Assembly: GCA_003427395.1 (NCBI GenBank)
Contig: BFEA01000029.1
Location: 712,863-742,156 of the forward strand
Direction of reading: 5' to 3'
DNA length: 29,294 nucleotides
Source of the DNA: Chara braunii
Lineage: Eukaryota > Streptophyta > Charophyceae > Charales > Characeae
Shown: positions 18,395-28,284 of the stretch, in pieces
How the letters are laid out: each line of letters begins with the position of its first letter
How positions within the stretch are numbered: the first letter of the stretch is position 1
Made by a program: the position numbers and the translations under genes
The notes under the pieces: generated by a model
The model's database searches: none
Seen by the model: only the letters and a program-made list of their open reading frames with translations
What the model was told of the DNA's origin: nothing

Positions 18395-20927
18395 TCACTC
18401 ATCTCCTTCTGGTTTTACCCTACCCCTATCGGCAATCCGCTTTACGACTCTACCCTGTCTATCGAACATCTGGTCATCTCTCTCAGTGACTTTTCCTGTT
18501 GCCTTGTCCTTTAGAAACTTCGGACATTGCAAGGCCCGATGTTCCCCATCGTTGCAAAAGAAACAGGATAAGTCACCTGATTTTAGGCCCATCTTCTTCT
18601 TCTTCTGAGATCCTGGTGACGAAGGTGCCTCAGTAAACTTTTTGGCGACCTTATAACAATGGGGCACACCCATAGGCTCCTCAAGTCTTGTCTCCAACTC
18701 CTGAGTACTCGGCTCTATCGATATCCCAACTCCCTCAATCTTGTTCTCCGACAAGTCTAACATTTGTAGCCTACCCTCATAAACACTCTCCGTCGCAACC
18801 GCTATTTCCTCCTCACGAGACATCTCTACCTTCTGCTCAGACATACGCGCGCTCACTCCGTCCTGCATAGTGTCGAGCATCTCGAGAAGCACATTGATGG
18901 CACCCTCGTCTGACCGCCGGCAGCTGTCAGTGGTCCATCTCCACCCTGTACCAGCAAGGCCTCTGTCGTTGGCCCTGAGGAAACTATAGGTTGGGTGGCA
19001 AGCTTTGTGGGTGCCTTGAACTCAAAGGCCCCCTTTTCTGCCTCCCTCTTCGACTTTGCCTCCTCTGGCTCCAGGATGACCTTACCAATGGATGGTTTCT
19101 GGGACGAACCTTCCGCAGATGGTTATCCAAACAAACCTCGTACCTCCTCTTCCTGGATACCACAGCGAGAACTCTCAATCCAATCCACCACCTTGGTAGG
19201 TAACCTTGGTAGGTGTCTCCTTATCCATCCTCGCTGCCATATCCTGAAGCTATCGTCTCATGTCCTTGATAATAGCGGCCTGACTAGTCGTCTACGCCCT
19301 AAGCTCCCGGATCTTTGCCTCTGCAGCCTCCAAGCGTACTTCCTGACTCACTTCCTTTAACTTCTCCCCAGCCAGATCATCTTCCAACATCAGATACCTC
19401 ATGAACGATGTCTTAGTTAGAAAGCGAATCCTTCTGCCCAAATTCTCGTCCACCAATCTCGATATCTTATGTCCCGCTCTTTCAGGTGCAGTGAGTTCCC
19501 CTGCTTTCTGGCTCCAAAACTCTTCCCACATCTCAGTGACTCCACGGGCTCTAGGCGGTACACCTGGTGGCAGGTCTAGGAGTGCCCCTGCTGCCTCCAA
19601 CCTTTGTCTCTCTTGCCAATCTCCTCCACGCATTTGTTAGTCCTGACCCTTTTCTCCTCCACCATCTCTCTTGGTAGCGCTCTTCCTCCTATAGGACGTA
19701 TTATCCTTAGTGGTACCTGAGCTCTAGCCTGTGTCTCTGTCTGAGGTGGCTCCTGTGGTTGCTCTATCGATGCGGTTTCCATGATGTCAGGGTGTTCCTG
19801 AGCATATGCCGGCAGATACGAGTCAACCATGGAAAGGGCCTCCCTCCTCCAACCTGTCCCATCTCGCTCCATCTCCACTCTCGCCCCTAGTGAAAGAGTT
19901 ATATCTGGAGGAGATGGTGGAACCTCTCCATCCCGACGCTCCTCTTCCTCTTGAACACCCTCTTGCACCGGCTCAGGCCCTGGTCCAAGAATTGGCATCC
20001 AAGGAGGAGTATCCTCTCCAACCTCGATTACTTCCTCTCCTCACCGCTCACCCTGTATACGAGAACTGCCTCTCGATCTCTGTCGGCATGTGGTGCCCTC
20101 CACTGCGAAATATCCAAGTGTGCCTCCAGGCTCTGCAGAGATCCTCCTAACAACACTGCCTCCTCTTGCGCCGGCTGAGGGGACTCTCACAATCCTCCCT
20201 TAGTGAACTGCTGAAAAACCACTGGTCCTAACCCAAACTCAGGATATATCCCTGATTCCTGTGCAGGTTGGGCTGGCTCCACGTCGCGTTGGGCAAGTGT
20301 CTTCCGTCCTCCTTGAGTTGGGGCGGCCTCCCTAGGCTCAGGGTCCCTTTGTCTCTTACTTATTTATCGCCTCTCGACCCTGGGCTAGTGTGGCACTGAC
20401 TCTGGCCGTCAAAAGTCCTCCCATAAATGTGCTCTACAGCTTTCCTAATCTCGTGCCCTGTCTCGGATCTCTTGGGTCATTGACCTTTTCGCCCTCCTTG
20501 TCCATAACGGCAGTGTCTACATCCACTCATCCCTCCTTATCCCCTGCTCATGCATGAACCTCTCGAATGCAGGGATGAACTCCTCAACATTCCTTATCTC
20601 TACGCGGATTGGTACACCATCTGCCCCCACTGGTGAAGGTCTTAGGCCCTGCATCCTCATCTCCACCTCCTGCCAAGTCTGAGTCTCCCGACGGATCCGT
20701 GCGATGGACTCCTCAAAACGCTTTACTCCTCCTAATCTCCGTATCATCTCTGATACGGTATACCTCCTCTGACCCGCATGACTCTGAAAGTCATCCAAAA
20801 AAAGCTTTATATCCCCATCGTCATATACAGGTGTGTGCTCTCTCTGGGAAGACTTATGTCGCTCATATCCCTCTGATGTCCCCAATGGTCTTTGCGGTGG
20901 CCGTGTCTCCGTTCCTCCTCTCGGCAT
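18395..20927 (-). pseudogene. Second Gag-like protein with CCHC zinc knuckle, frameshifted
   Basis: The minus strand carries coding-like pieces. The ATG at 20927 starts a polar stretch (PRGGTETRPPQRP, then DDGDIKLFLDDFQSHAGQR and VEEFIPAFERFMHEQGIRR) that stops at 20517. Other pieces lie at 19998-19576, 19633-19292 (Glu/Lys/Arg-rich, probably coiled coil: EDDLAGEKLKEVSQEVRLEA) and 18892-18395. The last holds an intact knuckle CFFCNDGEHRALQC (C-x2-C-x4-H-x4-C, about 18526-18567). The pieces lie in different frames. Order and knuckle fit a retrotransposon Gag, which packages element RNA. It lies directly downstream of another element's integrase, and no protease or RT follows it in the window. 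Confidence 0.65.
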
Positions 20928-21179
20928 GGTTGTCTTCGTAAAGTCGGACCTGCACAACAAGCGAAGGAGACCACAAACACATAATGGAGTAAGCAAACAG
21001 GTGAAAAAAAGCAAGCTTGGATCAAACCAAACATACACATCATGTCCATACATTCTACCATCTTACCCTGTCTAAGACCTAACTAAAGACTCTATCTATC
21101 TAGATGGGGTCCTACTGTAAGGGACTAGAGCATTTAGCTCGCCTCTTCTTTTGCCACAAACTTCTTCAGCCTTGTTCCT

Positions 21180-21790
21180 GATACCTAATTTTTCTATTCT
21201 GTACCGTCGAACTCTTCAACCTGGTAAGCACAAAAATCTTCACATCGCACGATCCGATATGACCCTAACCATCTCTTGTCGAGTTTTCTAAACCACTGCT
21301 TCTCTAGGGATGAGTCGTATAACAGTACAACATCCTTCACCGCCAAAGGTGTCTTACGCACGTTTGCCATCTGATCTCATCGAGCCTTGTCTTCTATATG
21401 GCTCTTCTCCACCTGATTGGATGCCTCTTGATTTTTTTCCTCAATTGCGCTCACTTGTCGTGCCCAAATATAGAGCAACTCCTTGAAAGATAGAGAGTTC
21501 TTCAAATCCTGGTGCTTCCAGGTTTTCAGGCAGTTCTCAATCAGCGTGGCCGGCGCATACTTAGTGATCCCTTTTACTGTGATATTATCGGCGAAGAAAG
21601 CCACTCTCAAATACCTAGGTCACTGATTGGGCCTCATTTAAGTCCACTTGGCCAAGAGATCCGTGATGGTACTATGTCCCCTTTCAACTGGAGCATTTGT
21701 CTAGGCGTATAGTTAGTCACTACACCATATTCTAATAACAACTCCTACACCTCCAAGCATGTAAACTCTGATCCTCTATCCATCACGAAC
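21180..21790 (-). pseudogene. Ty3/gypsy integrase, C-terminal half
   Basis: This is the continuation of the integrase beyond the inserted element. DRGSEFTCLEV (about 21745-21780) holds the second catalytic Asp. After a one-base shift the block NAPVERGHSTITDLLAKW holds the Glu. Then come VAFFADNITVKGITKYAPATL (about 21550-21605) and the C-terminal region DVVLLYDSSLEKQWFRKLDKRW ending with YQVEEFDGTE before a stop near 21195. Stops and at least two frame changes make it inactive. The C-terminal blocks resemble the GPY/F-type module seen in many gypsy integrases. I see no chromodomain. Confidence 0.8.
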
Positions 21791-22172
21791 TGCGTTGCAT
21801 AGAGTACATGTACGGTGCCTTTCCGTATGAAATGTACAGGTAATATCTGTACGGGATCTGTACGGAAACTTGTACGTCTTGTACGCCCCCGTACAAAAAA
21901 GCAAAAAAAAAAAAAAAAAAAAAAAAGTCATCAAAAAATCCGAAAAAAACATATGTGATGCAATAGCACAAAACAAGCAACATTTGACTGAGCATCATCT
22001 TCATATTATTATCAGAATTTGAGGAAAAAAAACACTACCGGATTATTAAAAAAAAAAAAAAAAAAAAAAAAACTCGTACGGGGCCCCAAGCGTACGAGTA
22101 GCGTACGAGTACAAGAGTACGAAGCCATACTCGTATGAGGGTGCGTACAAGTGGCAACACAGATCACGAACT
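21782..22172. mobile_element. 371-bp MITE-like insertion with 10-bp target duplication
   Basis: ATCACGAACT occurs at 21782-21791 and 22163-22172. The integrase reading is continuous if the DNA between, plus one copy, is disregarded. The insert (21792-22162) begins GCGTTGCATAG and ends GGCAACACAG, giving poor terminal inverted repeats (GTTGC/GCAAC). A 9-10-bp target duplication points to the Mutator class. Both flanks inside the insert are full of GTACG/CGTAC motifs, which are nearly self-complementary. Two A tracts (about 21903-21925 and 22048-22071) frame a 120-bp centre. It encodes nothing recognisable, so it is a non-autonomous element. Confidence 0.75.
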
Positions 22173-22650
22173 CATTGACAAAGTTATACCGTAGATAATA
22201 CTCTTCGATGCAACTCACTAGAACCTTACCGGGTTTTGTACATATGGTCCGTCCATCTACAAAGGCTTGATTGTCTCATGTATCGAAGATGTAGTTGTAA
22301 TTATTATCTACAATTGGCATAAATAGTAGGTCGAAATGCACTACGACCCCTTCTTTCCTTTCTAACCTTGGATGTAATGGCTCCTTCGGTCTCTGAGGTG
22401 ACCTTTGCTGGCAGGTTACACAAGACCGACAAAACTTGATGACCATCTCCATCATTTCATCCCAATAATACAGTTCATTTATCTTGGTGTAGGTGACATT
22501 TAGTACCTCTCGATGCCGTCCTGCTATGCCATCGTGTAACGCCGTCATGATATCAATCTGCCGGTTTCTCCCACATACAACTTTCATAGGATTCCGTACT
22601 CGTCTTTTTATAAAGAGGTGGTCGTCCCTTGCTAGATAGAGATGCCTCAT
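22173..22650 (-). pseudogene. Ty3/gypsy integrase, zinc-binding domain and start of core
   Basis: The minus strand encodes the HHCC zinc-binding domain (LHDGIAGRH ... SCVTCQQRSPQ, about 22385-22550), followed by the first part of the catalytic core with its first Asp in VVHFDLLFMP (about 22320-22350). A stop at 22276 and a frame change precede YYLRYNFVNEFV, where the MITE-like insertion interrupts the core between the first and second catalytic Asp. The product would join element cDNA to host DNA; this copy cannot. Confidence 0.85.
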
Positions 22651-22704
22651 CTTCTATGCCTTCTCGCTTGCATCCCTATCCCTCATTTTACATGATAGAA
22701 AAAA

Positions 22705-22983
22705 TCATAGTTCCAGGTTGATTCCATCATATTCTATAGCACGAAACTCTAATTTGATTTCCCCTTCCTTAAACTCGTCGTCCTGGCTCTTTGGCACTAG
22801 ATCTTCGCCCTCAGCCGGATTCAACGAGCCCGTTCGGTCAAAGTTCCCTTGTAGGAGCGTATTGGTGAGGAGATACATTCCTCCCATCAGTTTCGCGTGC
22901 CTCTTTACCTGATTAGGACCTTCTTCTATTGTACTTACCTCATCCACCAGATTGTGAGTGTCTGTCAGTGTCAACTCCATCAC
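22705..22983 (-). pseudogene. Gypsy pol spacer between RNase H and integrase
   Basis: A 92-codon acidic fragment lies where gypsy pol polyproteins have a variable linker. It contains IKLEFRAIEYDGINLEL, a string also rich in acidic residues. I recognise no domain. Its position and strand tie it to the pol remnant. Confidence 0.5.
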
Positions 22984-23189
22984 CCACTAAACGTCCTTAC
23001 CACCCCATGGGTCTTCTTCCTCAGAAGGCTTAAGCACTAACCATGCCTTCTACTCATACCCTCATGGTGCTAACTATATGGGGTGACCAACGCAACTTGG
23101 CACTCGCAGGGACCACTTGTTGATATGCAGACGGACATCCTCTTCCTTGTCCAAAAATTCATCAATCGGCGGCGTATCTTCTATTGTCC

Positions 23190-23690
23190 CTTCTTCTGGC
23201 TTGTCCTAGTTTATGCGACTCAACCCATCTGCTTTATTCTTGCTTCCCAGAATCCTCTCTAATTCGAAGTTGAACATCCAGATGTATATCAACCATTTGG
23301 CAACTGTTGGATCTGATGGAGTGTAATTATTTAAAGAGCAAGCAACCGCAGTTGGGTTCACTCTCAAAATAAACCTCATCCCGAAAATATAATTCCGAAA
23401 GATTCTCTGGCAGTGAAGGACAGTGATAACCTCTTTCCTAAACTGAGAGTAGTTTCTTTCAGTTGTATTAAGAGTTCAATTTTCAAATCTCAGTGGTCTC
23501 TCCTTTCCTTCAGTATCTACCTGAGTCAGAACTCCACCTAAAGCAGTCGGCCCAACGTCCGTCTTAATGATAAAATGTCTCACCTCAGTGACCTCATAGT
23601 TTGGAGCCCCCGATACTAGCCCTCCTTCCATGAACTCAACCTTCATTCCCATCACAACCTTTTTGTGGTCCTCATCAAGACCCATTCCTG
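23190..23690 (-). pseudogene. Ty3/gypsy RNase H
   Basis: The domain starts near FIIKTDVGPTALGGVLTQVD (about 23530-23575), with the first catalytic Asp in TDVG. It continues with RPLRFEN, a stop at 23476, then NYSQFRKEVITVLHCQRIF and ends with KNKADGLSRIN (about 23205-23240), the usual end of a gypsy RNase H. It degrades the RNA strand during reverse transcription. Stops after FEN and after SRIN inactivate it. Confidence 0.85.
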
Positions 23691-24404
23691 ATTCTCACGT
23701 ACCAGCTTTCTCAAATGTTCCGTCCTGGCAGCAAAGTTTATGATGAAGCTCCTCCAAAATCCACACGTACCAAGAAAGTTTCTAACATCTGCTATCGAAT
23801 GGAAAGGTACTAGTCATTCGATAATTTTGTTCATCTTCTTCACATCTGGCCAACGATCATTCACGCTATAAACAAACCCCAAGATGGTAGTTTCCTTCAT
23901 ACAATGTGTGGATTTGGCTCCACTCGCCGTAAGATTCTTCTAGCAGATTTAAGATTTTGTCAAGGTCCTGAACATGCTTCCACACAAAACGCCTTACTCC
24001 TAACATAACTTCATCCTCTTCCTTTTCTTTTGACCCTTTTACTGCTGAGTCATCAATGAATGGCTAGGTGATGTGTGGACTAACTGTCCGCATGGCCCGA
24101 ATCATATGCCTCTGTACCATTGCCACTGTATTAGTCCACTCTTCTGGGCCACATTCGTGTGGCTTAGCCTCCTAAGCGTATGCATCGATGTCCCTGGCCT
24201 ATCTGGCGGATACACAGAAAATTGATCATACCCTGAATAAAGGTCTATAAGTGATATTATAGGCCTTCCTGCGCATCATTCTAACAGTCCATCCACGTTT
24301 GGCAAACCTCCCGCGCCTCGCACGGTTACATCATTTAGTCGTTGCATGTCCTGCACCCACCGTAACGTCCCATTAGGTTTGACAAAATAGAACCATGGGG
24401 ACGC
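23691..24404 (-). pseudogene. Ty3/gypsy reverse transcriptase
   Basis: Motifs in order: ASPWFYFVKPNGTLRWVQD (about 24345-24400); RLNDVTV with GGLPNVDGLLE; SLIDLYSGYDQF (about 24220-24255), with the first catalytic Asp; and FIDD at 24049-24060, the form of the YxDD box here. A KEKEEDEVMLGVRRFVWKHVQDL stretch follows. Stop codons occur after YPSRL (24405), inside LLE*CAGRP and before PFIDD, and the frame breaks again downstream. The order PR-RT-RNase H-IN defines Ty3/gypsy (Metaviridae), not Copia. Confidence 0.9.
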
Positions 24405-25110
24405 TTACAGCCGGCTGGGGTAATCAACGACATGTGTTTGTGTCTTACCATCTAGGTAGTCCCCCACCTTCTTCTCCTCGTCAATATTAGGATGTTGCGC
24501 GCCTCTTAGATTCCATGGCTCGTGTGGTACGGTATCGATCCGAATCATCGGAATTTTATCTACATCCAAACTTCCGCGCCGATCATTATCGAAGGCGTAG
24601 GCGCGATGTTTTTTCTTTATTAGTTCTATCATCAAAATTTTATCCTTGAATGACAAGAATTCAGGCTCCCCTACTATCAGTTTCCCCTCATTCTCCTCGT
24701 TGATACGACACAGATCAATCGCGGCATGTTCCTTAATTCGCCGTATGAATCCATGTTCTCGTTCATAATAAGTTTTCTCGTTTTTTGTAACGAGCACGAG
24801 AACCGAGCGGCATTTCTTATCCAAGTTTTTGTACTGCCTTTGGGAACCCTGCTTGAGTCGTCGCCTAAAAAATACTGGCTTACCATTTGCGCTTGCATCA
24901 TCGCAGAGTCCTTTCCTCCTCCCGGAAGTCGATAGGTCAGTTCCACCTCCCCAACTTGAGGGCTTTCTAAGATATACTCCCTCAATGCCTTGATGACCTC
25001 TTAGTCTGCCAACTCATAGGTCGCCACCAAGTCCATTGCTTTATTCACATTAGTCAAACTGAGTGAAAGCATTTCCTCCCTTCCTTCCTCTTTTGGCTCT
25101 TCTAGAAGCC
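24405..25110 (-). pseudogene. Gypsy pol region between protease and RT
   Basis: Two overlapping fragments in different frames (24985-24677 and 24824-24405) form the connector that leads into RT. The second ends LDVDKIPMIRIDTVPHEPWNLRGAQ, then EEKKVGDYLDGKTQTHVVDYPS, a typical approach to the RT thumb-finger start (P-h-E-P). It is inactive by frameshift. Confidence 0.7.
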
Positions 25111-25114
25111 GCCA

Positions 25115-25828
25115 CTACTCATTCTCGGATTCTTCAAATATGAATGAGTCAGGATTGACTCGGTTCCTTATACTCCACGGTCTTGTGTTCCTGCAAGTAA
25201 CAATCTCGTAATTCCCACATGTTGGATCACGCAAGAGTAAGATCATCGTTCCATCATGCTTATTGAAGATTAGAGTCACCGTCCTGCACAGGAACAATCT
25301 TCCCAGAAGAATTGTGTGGTCCACATCAGGCATAACAAAGAAACATGTCATCGCATTTACTTTACCAACCTCGATAACCACATTCGAGGCAATTCCACAG
25401 AATACCGTTTTACATTTGGCACCATGCAGGATGCCACAATCCGAGCGGTCTATTTCCATCCCTAGCCTAAGTGCATCAGTCTCCTTAATGATGTTCATTT
25501 CTGCTCCAATATCCAACATTATTGTGCACTTCGACCCATTAACCACCAAATCCACCAACCTGCAAGACACACACTTCCAATCCATCTTTGTTCCCGCCTC
25601 TGCCCATTCTGCCTCCTTTGGCAGGATGGTACTAAGATGTACATTTGACACTAATCGCCGCGAGAGCCTTCCTTTCAACCCATCATGAAGCCTGGGAGCA
25701 GACGCCAGGATGTCCTTTAGGTTCATGAGGTCATTGTGACCCTCAAGCAACCTATCCACCATTCTTTCCACATCGAAACCTTTCTCTAGCTGAACAACAT
25801 ACTTCTTCTTTGGCGCCGCATCACGCAA
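25115..25828 (-). pseudogene. Ty3/gypsy aspartic protease region
   Basis: A 237-codon open stretch. The active-site strand reads CTIMLDIGAEMNII (about 25487-25525), where the usual D-T/S-G is D-I-G. The second conserved strand is HTILLGRLFLC (about 25285-25315). Upstream is KKKYVVQLEKGFDVERMVDRLL and downstream FEESENE with stops. It would cleave the Gag-Pol polyprotein. It is the longest intact frame of the element, but the substitution in the active-site triad makes activity doubtful. Confidence 0.8.
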
Positions 25829-26440
25829 AATCGACTCGGCTTCTTCATTGGTTCCTCTTTTTTTTGCCCTTTGATCCGCTCGACTATCCTTCTCTTGGTG
25901 AAGCCTTTCATCTTCCTCATCTTCGTCATCGTCCTCTTCAACCTACAAAGATCCCTTTCTCCGTGCCGGTTCAGGCTCTCTTCGAGAAGGCTTCTGGCTA
26001 GCACTTGTCTTGGCTTGGCCAGGGTACCCTTGTCGTGATGGCACTGACTCTGGGCCAAACTAATAGAGAAAGACCAGAAGATTAACCTTTCATTCCTTTA
26101 CTTCTTCACATATGACTATCAGCTTTCGCAGGTATCTCCCCATCTTTTCCCATGAGTCTTTCATCTTGCCTAGGAGGATTGACGCAAGGTCCACCACTTC
26201 ATCAGAGCTTGCTTCATCTGACTCGATGATTATAGGCTCCTCTCTTAGGACCCCAACTTGCGGTCGTTGAGTCACCGTGACTTCCGCATTTTGGTGGGTC
26301 CTCCTTTTCTTGCTATAGCCTAAACACAGTTGGCGGTGTCTTCCGCGCAACTATCCGTTTGACGGTCTCCTCCCTTACTCCGCCCGGAACCTTAGGGTCA
26401 ATATACTCTTCGAACTGATCGTATATGTCTCCATCCATAT
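25829..26440 (-). pseudogene. Acidic/Arg-rich Gag-Pol linker
   Basis: Fragments in shifting frames encode charged sequence (EEPIIIESDEASSDEVVDL; RRIVERIKGQKKEE) between the zinc knuckle and the protease. No domain is recognised. The DNA at 25845-25945 is CTT/TCC-biased, giving Lys/Glu/Asp repeats on the minus strand. Confidence 0.5.
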
Positions 26441-26720
26441 TGGAAAAAATCAAACCATCCCTCTCATCTTCCCGTCTCTTATTGCAGAATTGTGTTGTTT
26501 AGCCTTGCTTATCGCAATGCCCGTAAATAACGTTCCGTGAATCAAAATGAGTTCTTTTATACCCTTGACCTCGTCCCTGACCACGTTGGTTACCCTGACT
26601 CTGATAACCTTGGTTGTTTCACTAACCCCCTTGTCCTCCTCCATTCCTACCCCTTCCTCTTCCGCACCTTGGCCTTCATTCCTTCGGTTACCTTGCCCTT
26701 GATTTCCTCCTCCCACAACG
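26441..26720 (-). pseudogene. Gag nucleocapsid with broken zinc knuckle
   Basis: In one minus-strand frame a Gln/Gly-rich linker (NQGYQSQGNQRGQGRGQGY) is followed by YGHCDKQG, a stop, then TTQFCNKRREDE (about 26470-26530). This has the spacing of a CCHC knuckle but with the first Cys and the His lost. DGLIFSNMDGDIYDQFEEYI follows. The knuckle would bind element RNA. The longer ORF in another frame here is a shadow. Confidence 0.6.
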
Positions 26721-26890
26721 CTAGCTTGCGAACTCTACTGAACGGGTGCCGGAGGTGGTGTCATAGGATGAGCTTTAACCGCGGGGTAGCTTGGAGGTGG
26801 AGCACTTGCTTGAGGCCCTGAGTACGGTATTATCTGTCCCGGCAGAACCCGACCGCCCCACAGTACGAAGTTGTTCAAAATAGGTCATGA

Positions 26891-27839
26891 TCATTGCCCA
26901 TATGGTGGTGACCCTGCTTGTGAGAGCCCCACACTAAACGATAGCGTTGCTGCGCTCGCACAGGCTACTGCCAATCCTTGAGGTGCTTGCCTCTTTTCGG
27001 AGCCTCGCCCCCCTTGTGTCAGTTTGCGTTGTTTGCGCCGCGCCTTCACAAGATGCTGGGGAACTTGATTCAATTCTTCCCATTCTTCCTGAACGGCTTT
27101 CTTCACCACCGACTCCTTTCCCTTCATTTGGACCGTGGTCACCACTTTCTTTTGTATCACGGTGTTTTTTCCATCATGATACCCCAACTCCGCAAGTACA
27201 TCCGTGACAATTCTCTTCACCCCTGGAGTCTCTAAGGCAGTCGCATCGCGCTCCTTTCTTTTACGCTTGTGTTGGGGCATATGATATTGCTCCACTTGGT
27301 CCAGATATCCTTCCTCTATTCATTTATTGATTGTGACCCAGGTGAGCTTCTCACTGACTCCTCCTCTCTTTGTCAACTCTTGGGCTTCCGAGGAATTGAA
27401 CAATCCTGGGAAGATGACACATTGTGCCTCTTCCGAGATTCCTCGTTTTTTTCTTGAATTCCTCAGCGAGAGCCCCAACCGTGGTAAAGTCATCCTTATT
27501 CATCGCCTCCAAGTCTGCCTCCATCAGCAGTCCATAACCCAACCTGTATTTTTTTTGCATACCATTTGTAAATTTGGTCCAACTGTTGTTTACCGCAGCT
27601 ATAACCTTTTCCACCTCCTTATGAAACCCATGATGTATTTACGTCAGAATACGCTTGAACTTAACTGCGTCCTCCTGACCTACCATTGCCTGTTCAACCA
27701 GTTCCAACCAGTTTGACACTCGTTCCCCACTGAACAGGAAAGTGTTGATCTTATGAATATTGCTTTGCAATCTTTGCCGTCGGTCCAGTGCTTCGACTAA
27801 GTCCTCAATGGTCAACCCCTTTGCAGCACCATCGACCAT
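26891..27839 (-). pseudogene. Ty3/gypsy Gag (capsid part)
   Basis: The start is the ATG at 27839 (MVDGAAKGLTIEDLVEALD). The capsid-like region has FLFSGERVSNWLELVEQAM (about 27690-27745), the common F-x-G-x-x-V-x-x-W-L-x-x-V-E pattern of retrotransposon Gag. A TAA at 27639 interrupts it, the frame then continues through NSWTKFTNGMQKKYRLGYGLL and KDDFTTVGALAEEFKKK, and a frameshift near 27430 leads into VEQYHMPQHKRKRKERDA and a Lys/Arg-rich tail ending at 26891. Gag forms the virus-like particle. The leader and primer binding site upstream fit this start. Confidence 0.8.
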
Positions 27840-28263
27840 CTTGACAGATCTCTCGATTCAAATTGTTTCTGTTAAGAAAGGTTAAATTTTCATTCAGCAA
27901 GCTGACTCACCTCTTAACTTAACTAATTTCCTACTTATCCTAGTCAATGTCTGATCTCAACAGATACTACCATCATCTTTTTTCTTAGTTTACCTTAACC
28001 AGCTTGTTCGCTCTCCAAGACTTCCCTCACATCCTAAGGGAACATAGCCTTTTACTGTATAGTCATTATTCAGGCAGCCAATCAAGTCAATTACGTATAA
28101 TATCATTGTTTATTAATAGTAACTTACTTAAATAGTTCTTTTTCCCAAACAAGACTTCGCATACTCTGCGTTTTTAAATCATATAAAACTTCCTCACATG
28201 TCTATTTTCTCATTTTCTTATACCCAGATGTCGTTCCACCAGGGACAACGGTAAGCAACCTAT
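27840..28263 (-). other. Gypsy 5' leader
   Basis: About 420 bp of AT-rich, non-coding sequence between the primer binding site and the Gag start, as expected for an untranslated leader with packaging signals. I see no further element in it. Confidence 0.55.
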
Positions 28264-28282
28264 ATCCCCGGCAACAGGGCCA
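28264..28282 (-). promoter_or_regulatory. Probable primer binding site
   Basis: On the minus strand, two bases after the LTR's terminal CA, the sequence TGGCCCTGTTGCCGGGGAT begins. Its complement ATCCCCGGCAACAGGGCCA looks like a tRNA 3' end: T-loop end AT, T-stem CCCCG, seven acceptor bases, discriminator and CCA. Which tRNA it is cannot be told from the window. Confidence 0.65.
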
Positions 28283-28284
28283 CT

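Noticed and set aside
25263-25688. 141-codon plus-strand ORF
   Set aside because: It is the antisense of the clearly recognisable protease frame.
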